Part shown: piece after piece, positions 40,401 through 51,098 of the stretch
Layout of the letters: every line of letters starts with the position of its first letter
How positions within the stretch are numbered: the stretch's first letter is position 1
Source of the DNA: Dryococelus australis
Taxonomy: Eukaryota > Arthropoda > Insecta > Phasmatodea > Phasmatidae
Direction of reading: 5' to 3'
DNA: 64,000 nucleotides
Assembly: GCA_029891345.1 (NCBI GenBank)
Contig: CM057003.1
Span: 13,556,709 to 13,620,708 of the forward strand
Made by a program: the position numbers and the translations under genes
The notes under the pieces: model-generated
Database searches by the model: none
The model's input: the letters and a program-made list of their open reading frames with translations, nothing else
What the model was told of the DNA's origin: nothing

Positions 40401-41014
40401 GAGGTGGTCGGTAACTTCAGAGGCCGACTTTCCTCCTGGACTTCTCCACCAGTTAAGTATTTCACCTTAAATGTAACTTTGACCCTTCAGGTCTGAAAAC
40501 AGGCAAGATGGAGGCTATGTCTGTCCTTAAAGACAGGGCGTTTAGAATTTTATTTAAAGATACAATTTATTGGTAATTGGCTGTTAGAAATTTTGTACAA
40601 GTTTTTAATGTTGGAAGTAACAGCCATTTTGTGATCAAACACGATTTATGGAAATCTGAAAGATTGTTTTAGTAACTCAGCCATTTGTGGAATAAAACTA
40701 AAGAGATTTAGATGACTGTTTTAATGCTGAAATGCAGCAATGTTTTTAAAAGATGTAGTCCACTTTGCTAGTAAAATAATAGGACGGTTAGGAGAATAAA
40801 TGAGTCTGAATCAATTTTCAAGAAAGACCTATAAATTGTGGAACACTCGTTTCGAAAATTCACTTTTGAGTGAAATCTATCAGTGTGATAATAATCGAAA
40901 TGTCTAAATCCTTGTAGTTGAAGCCTTTTAGTGAGAATTTTGGAGTGATAGAAACTTTCAGGGGAAAGTTGGCTTTCTTAGTAAATGTATTTAGCCTGAA
41001 AGATTGATCGCATA

Positions 41015-41067
<53 letters not shown>

Positions 41068-41425
41068 GATCACATAAACTATATATATATATATACACAT
41101 ATAATATATATTCACTACTGTTTATATTTTGGGTGATTACATATCCAATTAACATTGGAACGTTTTATAACAGTTAAAATATCTACTTTTCTTAGTATTG
41201 AAATTTATAAAATATAAAATATACTAAGCAAGGTCAATTTGCTAGCCCAAAATAATACGAATAGGCATAAATATGCCAATACCCTAAATTGTTGTATTTT
41301 CTCCTGAATATCATTCAAATGAATCAATTTGTATTTTATGCTAAATAAATTATGAAATGTCATGAGAGAATTAATGTGTGTTTTTGCCAGAAATCCTTAC
41401 ACTACGTGGCTCTGTACTATACATT

Positions 41426-41490
<65 letters not shown>

Positions 41491-44400
41491 ACTTGCATTA
41501 CTGCCACTCCCTTGGAGAAGGGCGTCGTAAAGTAACAAATAGGGAAAAAAATCACATGTTATGATTGTTTTTGTTTGTTGCAGGGCAACTGGGGAACTGA
41601 AGGACCTGGAAGTGGTAGGATTGTCGACTTTCGTGATCAATAGGATCGGCGTTATAATCGTCGGGATGCACATCCAGTTCATCTTCTACCTGGAAGAGAT
41701 CACCGTGACGACCAAGATGAATATTTCCGTCGCCGACACCCTCCACATCTCTGGAGACAACACTTACAAGTAGGTATACTACATTGGTAGTAGTAGGACC
41801 GGGCGGGTTCTGGGACACCTGAGGTGAAAGACATATGGATGGGGGACGCTCGTAGTCCCATTAGATTAACCTAGCACCTCAATTGCTGGAAAAGCTGGAC
41901 CACTTAGCAGAGGTCCTAAGTGAGGTGCTATGAGGTGCTAAGTGAGGTGCTAAGTGGTCCAGATTTTCCAGCAATTGAGGTGCTAGGGTAATCTTATGGG
42001 ACTACGAGAGTCCCCTATCCACATGTCATTCACCTCGGGTGTCCCAGAACCCGCCCGGTCCTACTACTATTGGTTCATTTCAACTTTTCTGAAGCTCTGC
42101 TTAAGTTCTACTACCAGGACATTCCTCCATCTCGTATAAACAAAGCTTGGAAAATTACACCAGAGGACCAACGCGCCGCATTCGTGCGCTTCATGTGTAA
42201 TAATATTTTTTTACTAGCGACACGCCCCGGCTTCGCTGGGGTGCGATTTACAACTATGGCGATGTTTAGTTTTACAGTACAATTCTGTAGTACATTAGCT
42301 AGAGGTATCTCTTATGGTTTAGTCAGCATAATCCATCCAAACGCCCGGAAAGCTGCTTTTCTCCGACTTGATTAGGAAACATCTACATTTCTCTACAGTC
42401 CTTACATTAAATGTTAATATTTTTATACGTAAACCTTTCTCAAGAAATTCTCTAAATGACGGTGAAAACTGCATCAAAATCCATCAAGTCGTTTAGAAGC
42501 CTCATCCGGACACACAGTCACACGCGGCCGGACGACTTTGTTTTATACTATGTATTATTATAACTGTGAGAATAGGTGGGAAAATAGAAAGTAATTGACG
42601 TTCTTTCAGTTTATTGGGCGAGCGAATAACTCCAAACGGGGCTAGTGCAACGCGTGTGGTGTAGATGTTCCCATTTTTTGTAACAGAGCGTACTTCTACA
42701 CATCAGTGAAAAATATTCATTTTAATGATCTTATTCATTTTAATGATCTCGGGGTTCGTGAGGTTTGTTTGAGTGGAATACTTTACACTCCCAACACCAC
42801 AGTACTCTCAACAGAATTATAGAAACCACAAAACACAGAAGCCTTGCTGTGTTGGTCCAGAAATACACATCAATACACATGCAGGAAAGTATATGACATT
42901 CAGATCAGTGGAAAGGCGCCAGGCGCTTAGCAGTGTGTAATATCGATTATGATCGAGCGAGGTGTTAGTACGCCACAACCTCTGTATCATCAGACGGAGT
43001 AGTGTTTTGTACACCAGCAATGCTTTCAACAAGAAACAAATTGTAAAGAACCTTCCTTTGGATTTTGGTTCATAATAGGCATGCAATAGACATGATTAAG
43101 AAAAATCATAGGCACACAACTCAGATAAAACATTTCAAACATATTTATTAAAAATTCAAACAAGACAACACACATGATAGCACTGCATAAGACAAAATTA
43201 ATTAAGCCCTTGATGCACATGAGCATTAGAAATATGAGAACAAAATACGCTACTAAATAACAACAAACTCTCGTTTCCTCTTATACCAGAGTTTCCATTC
43301 TTCAAAAGTTATCACCTTAATAAGATTAAGCAAAATGGATGAGTTTCATATTCAGTTCAGATCGTGTAGTGATTTTAAGACTGTGCAGATTGAATTAAAA
43401 TAATTTAAATTTGTAATTTTAGAAACCAGACTGTCTGCAGCAAAACTAGATCAAAATCTAGGACTGGGTAAAGATCAGCTCTTATTAAGTTTGCTTGTAA
43501 AACAACTCAGGTAGAATACGTGAGATCTTAACTTGCTAGTCTCTCACATTTTGCTGTGGAAAGCTTCACTTTCAAATTTAATCCAGAGTCTGTTCAATTA
43601 ATCATTAAATATCACTTCGTAAAACACAACAGAACATTGATGAAACTCTGTTTGAGGATCCCGCTGCATGCGATGCTACTGGTTTAGTTTTGCCTCGAAG
43701 TTGACGGTTCGAGTCCCGGACAGAAATCGGAGTAACAGGTCCATGTGGTCATCGGGTCCGTGTGGCACAATCTTCACTGTCCCCTAGCCACGCATCTCTT
43801 CTCAAACGATGCTGAGAACTCCTAACTGAATAACTCACACAATTCAATCATAATTAAACAGTAAGGCCCATCATCGCGGTCCCAGAATGTCCAAGGTTCG
43901 GGACCTAGTTCAGTAACATGCAGTTCACGTGGCGGATCTCGGCATACAAGAAAGAGCGTCTCTTTCCTCCCACCCACGCTTTCTGATAACAATGTGTGAA
44001 GCTAGCCCTCTTAATTGGCTATCTCGGAGATTTAAAAACAGTGTCCGATAGCAAAATGTAAATTCTAATTCGTTCGTGCACTTGATCTAGGTGTAAGTTA
44101 GAGTTCCAAAATTGCACTCAGTTATCCACAGAACAACTCGAAGTGAAATAAAATTATTTCCACACGGCAAAATATATTCTACCCAGTTCAGGTTATGTTC
44201 GTTTATTGTTGATTTTTAGTTGCAAAAATTACTAGCACGTTTTTTTAAAGTCCGTGAAAATACTGTGTAAATAAAGGATCATTAGTAGGTTACTGAATCA
44301 ATAAACAGAAGAAATATTACAAAACATAAATATTGTGTTTGCAGGTATAAACAAATAGCCAACATGGATATAAACACGTAATTTAAACAGAAAGGAATCA

Positions 44401-47400
44401 AACTGATCGAGGTCTGCAATACCAAGTATTACAGTATAGATAAGAACTATTTATTACTAGGCATTACCAACAAACCTTTTTCGTCACTGACTTTATTCAT
44501 ATTAGGTGTAAATGGGGAAATTATACTTTATATATATTATAAGTAAAAGTTAAATTTTACCAAAATTAAGGTACTCTTATGTTAACTAAACTATAAAACG
44601 CTTATGATGGATATCAGGCCCGCCATCTGCAATTTTCACTGTTTTAGCCATAAGTTCCATTTAAGAACGTTCAACGAAATTTTCACATGAAATGAGTTTA
44701 ATAATAGTTTTTAAGGCTTAATGAAAGTATTACATTTATTAATTTTTTACTAGTGACTTCCGCAAGAAATACGTAAATTTTTTTCTGCCTTCCATGGCAG
44801 AAATGATAATGGTAACAGTAGTCTATCAATACGTGTTTCAAAACGTGTGCCTAGAGATGGTGGTTTATCGCGGGAAAATTCGACTGTTTGATAGAGTTAA
44901 AAATACTGTCCACATGTCCGACAATTTTCTTTCCTTATTGGCTGTCATGCATGCATGAAGATACTACCCATTTTCACTGGTCCAATGAGGATTCTGGTTC
45001 TATAAGGCAGAACGTTCGTGATTGGTCTGCAAACAAATTAGCCGAGTCGAAACCTTGTTCATCCAATAATGAAAGAATAAACTAGTTACAGTGTTATAGA
45101 AGATAAGTATGCTCAAAACATTTTCGCGATTTTACATCGTCTCTACCTACGTCTTGTCGACGCTCAAAATAAAATATAAAATCCGTGTTGCAAATTACAG
45201 CGGAAATTCTGTAAATCCAAGATGGCGGGGAGTGATCCGCCGTAAGGAAACAACCAAACACGTCATACATGGTGAGTTTTTTTTTTTTTACGAAGGTTTG
45301 ATTCACAAACTGTGAAGAAAGCACTAATAAACTACATAGACAGTTCACGGTAAACGGAGAACTTTTGGAAAGTCCTGATTAACATCTACTTGTATGCGCT
45401 TTGTGTATTCTTTCGCCGAATGTAAAATTATCATTGCCAAGGGCTTGATCACGTTGTTCATGTGTCGGTCAAGTGAAAAGGTGAAATTCTAACAAAAGTA
45501 AATATGTTTCAAATTCCCTTATTCTTACTTATATGTGCATAAAAGTTTACAGAAAACAGAAGGAAAAGTTTTGATACTCTCCGGTTATTTACCAACACTC
45601 AAAAGTGAATTTCAACAACTCGAATCATTAAAAATGTCTCCACTTAGAATCAGTGGTAAACCACTGATTGTTTTAGTTAAAAAAATTCCACAGATTGTAT
45701 AAGGGACGTGAAATAATTTACTGATTGAATAAGTGTCGGCCGACTACAGTGGCGATTTAGATATTGTTTTTTTAGAATGTATCCATGTAATTATGTAATG
45801 AAATAAACATGTTTACGATAGTTTACTCTTTACGTTACGCATTTTACCGTAATTTAAAAAAGTAAAAAAAAATTCTTAGGTGACCTCTTAGACTTTGGTC
45901 CGTTATCTTATCATCTGCACCACCACGCCAAGTTGAAATAAAGAGAGGAAAATATATTACTTATAATTTCGCTGCGAAATCGTGGAGATTTAAATTGCAC
46001 GCTCTTACTTTTCATGTTTGGTTTAATTGGTACCGTTGATATTGTTAAAAGGAATAGCATATATGAGTGCACTCTTTTCCCCCACATTATGCAGTTTAAA
46101 CCTTCAAACATGGCGTTATGATGATTACATGAAAACAAAATGAAAGACGTAAAAACGGAATGAAAGGCTGGATGTTATATTGCCTCATAAAATGACGTTT
46201 TGAAAGACGAAACACATTTTAGAAAGTATTTTGTATTGGTTTTATTAGTTTATTCGTCGTTATTCCACTTGATTCACGTTGTTTAGCGGCCATTTTTAAA
46301 CGTTGTTTAACGGCCTTTTTTACACCCTGTTTAGCTGATCCATCAGTCAGAAATAAACCACTGAGTAAACAGTGAAAAAATGACTGATAAATCAGTGGAA
46401 AATGTCACTGAGTCAATAAGTGACGGAAATATGGCATTTTTTCACCGATTCGTCAGTTAAATTCACTGAAGTGACTGTCGAATCAGTTAGATATGTTTGT
46501 CTGATTGAAACAGTGAAATTTTCACTGATTCAGATTTATAGTGCAACACTGTCAATTCAACATTAAATTATGGAACTACTTTTCCCTCAGTCGTTACCAA
46601 CTTTATTGGCCGAATTTCATTAAGTATGCCCGTTAATTTATATGCAGGTAGGGTTAGTGGAATTTTTCAAAGGTTGATTACAAATATGCTCAGCTCAGTT
46701 GGCCGTGAACAGCATTTAACGGGGTGGAATCACACCGAGTTGCCGATGGCCAAGCGTTAATTGGAATAGACCCCGTCCATCTTCGATATATTCGCATCTG
46801 TTTCTAAAGGCTGTTCACGGTAAAGTGACTACTTTTGAAATAAACCTTTGAAAAAAGGAATTGTCCTTGACTGCACATATTATTTACGAGAACACTGGCC
46901 GACATGCGCGCAGAAACGTTGGTAACGAAGGAGCGACAGTAGTTCCTCATCTCAACGTTGATTTAAAAGTGATAGGTTGAACTTTTGTGAATACTGGCAT
47001 TAATTTATTTCGATTTCAGTTATGTTGACTGCAGGAAAGTGCAAAACTTAACACTTTTGTAAAAAAAAAATTACTTACCCAATAATTTCACAGTTTAAAT
47101 TGACCGACGCATAAATAAAGTGATCAGTCCGATGGCAGTGTTGAATTCCCAAACGGCCGAACAATATACCATGTGTACACGAGTAAGTCTTAAACAAGGC
47201 TTTCAAAAGTACCCAGCTTTCAAAAGTGCTCAAAAGTAACAGTCTTTACCCAAACTTCTTGACTATATAGTAAAAGTCAAAGTTTTTTTTAAAGTATGCA
47301 AGAATAATCTCTGCAGAATTTCCTAAAATATTATAATATTAATATATATTACATGGACACAATTACATCCGTATTTCCTCATGTAAAGAAAAATTATCAA

Positions 47401-48478
47401 AAAATAATAAAGGAAGTTTATATTGTTACAATGTTATAAAACCAAGAAGAGATTTTTAAAATAACTTTTGATGTACCTTCTGTGCCTCAAAAAGATTGAA
47501 TTTTAAATTCTGAATCAGTAAATTAAATTCTTGAGCAATATATATGTAAAAACAATATAGTAAGGACTCTCCACCTAAGAGGGAGAGAAATTATTGTAGA
47601 GTTATTTTCTAAGCCACAAAACGTAATGATCAATTAATACCCAAATGATTATAACCTCTCTCTTTCAAGGCATACTATATGATTACATATAAATAAATTT
47701 GCCTTTGTTTGTTTGCCACATGGAACCAATAGGAAAGGATTAACGTAATATCGTGGTGTAATCATACTGAAAACCACTGAATATGCATCAGAGGAATCAC
47801 ATACGACCACGACATTATTAGAGTAATATAATTTCCACTTTTCTGATCGTGATCTCCGATACATTTTATTTTAATGCACTAACCTCACTTACAAGTTGGC
47901 AGTAGATTGTTTGCTGCATTTCCAATGAGGACCATTCGCTTTTTCGAAATCAGTGATTCGTATTCGAAAAGTAGAAAAAAAAAAAAAACGTTCTCATGTA
48001 GGTAGGATCTGTTGGCGTTGCTCGACATGCAACTCTTTATGTCCAACAAACGTACTTTTTCGATGTTCCAAATGCGAGTGACAGGCTGTTCACGATTGCT
48101 TTCAACTTTACTGAAGCCTTCTTGAAGATTTACTTCCAGGATGTACCTCCAACCCTTTATTTAGTCTAACAAGTCGATAAAATTACATCATGGAGACGAC
48201 GCACCACACTCGTGCGCACACTATTTAATAATATTTTTCATGAGAACTATTTCTTTCTAGGCATTGCCAACATGCTTATTTCCTCTCTCTCTTTTTTTTC
48301 CTATTGCTAGAGAACTGGAAAATTCTTGAGTTCAACAACCTGCATGCTAGACTCTACAGTCGTGCGTGCAGATATGCCGATGTCGACTGTGCATTGGCTG
48401 TCTGCTGTCAGTGGAAGGAGACGATTGGACCTACGGTCTCCAGGAAGCGTCAAACGCCGTGTGGACCAATGGCTGAAG

Positions 48479-48544
<66 letters not shown>

Positions 48545-51031
48545 GTGTAATGTCTTGTTGTTGTGAGCCCTGGAGTGTTCGTGTGGGAAAAGCCCCTCCG
48601 ACCGGGAGGTACATGTGGGCTTGAATGGGGGATGAGGGGGCGAAAAGTGTGGGGCGGCTGCTGGGGAGGGAAAATCTTACCAAGTTATTGGGGAGCGTGC
48701 TTACCTTGGAGACTGGGCACTCATGAGGGGGAACTAGTTAGTTAGTATATAAGCACATGTGTTATCAATTATAGCTTGTCCCAAAATGAATCCGCGAATT
48801 CTTCAATTCTCTACCTATTGCATACAAATTAAATGTTATAATTTAGTGATAACAAGTGAGTAAAAATTAAATTTAAGCAAAACTAAGATAATTTATATTG
48901 ACACAAGTATGAAACGCTTGTGATACACGATATATTTAAGAAATAATCAAACACGTAATAGGAACTGGGCGATTTTTAAACGAGTTTATTCAAAACGTGT
49001 GAATACATCGAATAGGTATAGACTGTAGTTCGTTGTGTTGCTTCCAAACTGTTTCTTGTCTTTCCCCACAGGTTAACGGGTGAAGACCTGACTTTAAGTG
49101 GAGATATAGCCCTTGCTGCGTATCTAACTGAAAAAAATAACCTCTACCTCAAGAATGTTACGCTCGACTTCCGTTATAGAAGTATTAGTGTAAGTATGGA
49201 CATCTTGTGTAAGTAGCTATCTTTGGGTAACCTAAGCTTCTCGCACTGTAACCAAGCGTCTGAATATTCCCAAGCAAGTTTCAACGATAAAACCACCAAA
49301 AGATCGTGCCGGTTGCACGAGTTTTGCATAAATTCTTAATTTCCTGTTACTTAAGGGGTCTGCCTGGTTATCATATGGGCGTCACTGTACGCAATCGTGT
49401 CTACTAGAATTAAAAAAAAAACTATGTAATATTTCAACAGAAATATATATTCAGAACAGAGATGGAAGCCGCGATTTATAAATGTTGTTATTGAAACACA
49501 GATGTGGTCTTTGAAAAAGTAAAAAGTCAGCAAAAATCGCCGTGAATAGCCCTCTATTAACTATATATATTCTTAAGTAAAACGGTGGTTTTATACTGTA
49601 GCGACAGAGCCGTATCTTTTCTGAGACTATTTCTGTCTTAAATCCCTATAGCCACCGCTTAAAATTCTGAGAAAACAGAACACACGCTAAGCTTCTTCAT
49701 GGCATTTCCCGCCAACGTCGCTATGCTTCGTTATTGCCAGAAACCTAACCTTGAGGTGTTTGAAAAATTTTTACTGGGCAGACCCCTTATTCGCCCTTTT
49801 ACTGTTATCCTTTTATTTTTCTTCTAAGTTCAGTGCTTAAGGCCATATTTCACGATAATTTTTTCTGTCATTATCTGAAAGAGACCACATGCATGGAAAT
49901 ATTTGTAGTCAAATGGTTATAGTTTTCAAAATATAACACTGAAAAGTCGAAAATTTCGAAATATGTGAGTCCAAGTTCCTATGCTCCTAATTAACTTTGC
50001 CAAATAAATCACGTGGCATGTGATCATGTACGCAATATATATTATTAAGTATCAAGGATAGTAAAGTATTCGGGTACTGGTATCCTGAGGTTCTTTTCAA
50101 ATAATTATTAATGTTTATGCCAACACTTTGATTCGCCTAAGAGTATTAATATTATTATTAGCAAATATTAATATTACTTTTCCGCTAGGCACAGTAATTG
50201 GGCCTGACTAACGGAGAAACGAATGAAAATCACGCATCCTCGGCAGAGTTGCCAACTTGTGTTTTTATTACCAAATCTGTGCTTTCAGAAGATGGCCCGG
50301 TGGCCAAATTTCACATTTGCGACTAGTCGAAAAGTTAGTGATTTCTGTCAAAATTTGTTGATTTATCTGGATATTTTAAGTTATACCGAAGATTGCTTTT
50401 CAGTTATTAGATTATCGTACTTTTGTGCCTCCAGGATTCTTAATTTCCGCGGAATATATGACGTACACGCCATGTAGACAGCATGGGTAGGGTATATCTT
50501 GAGATGCACACGGCATGTGACTATATTTCTATATATATATATATAGTCGTGTGGGACGTTTCATGCGAGAATAACGATACGGTTTGTCGCCGTAGCTAGC
50601 AAAGTTTTCGGAAAACCTACAGCGGGAAAGTCATTGAAGTATCAATTTGTGCGTTATTAATAGGGGCAGGAAAATTTCACGCCTTGAACGACCTGTAAGC
50701 CAGTCACCATCGCCCTGTGCATTTTCGAGCCTCGGCATTCAGTTCGTATGCTGCCCACTGTGTAGCCAGTTTTACCTCAGGCCAAGTAGCACTGCACTCG
50801 GTCCTTGTCTACTTGCAGGTCTCTTATTGGCTCAGAGTTCACCTTGGAGTTTCTAATAACCCGTAATCCAATAACGAAAGTAACATATAAATATACATGT
50901 GCTTTAAGTCTAGCTTTTAGACTATTAAAATGAGTTCACAAAATTTCCCAGTTCGAAATAATTAATTTATTTCATATGAAATTTTTCTATCATTTCAATC
51001 TTTTTATTTTTAAATTCTTACATTTCTGACA

Positions 51032-51098
<67 letters not shown>

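Larger units (their letters stand above)
34313..41583 (+). other. Intron 2 of the JHBP-like gene (7.3 kb)
   Basis: Holds a mariner-type MITE, a repeat block shared with the window's right end, the 83-bp minisatellite, a CACTA-like element, repeat S copy 2, a promoter-like segment and two TA runs (separate entries). The stretches 35450-36450 and 37550-38220 are AT-rich with nothing I can name. Confidence 0.75.
41770..49071 (+). other. Intron 3 of the JHBP-like gene (7.3 kb)
   Basis: Holds a 282-bp hairpin element starting 18 bp after the donor, several copies of repeat R, a CGGCTTCG-type repeat, SINE-like sequence, and a mariner-type MITE split by a CACTA-like element (separate entries). The stretches 42570-43630 and 47250-48080 contain nothing I can name. 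Confidence 0.75.

Noticed and set aside
43690-43730. Functional tRNA gene at the perfect B box
   Set aside because: No acceptor stem pairing or anticodon arm can be drawn around it; the downstream body fits a SINE.
48304-48624. 106-codon open frame
   Set aside because: It crosses the TA and T runs; the flanking sequence is an insertion in repeat R with no recognisable domain.
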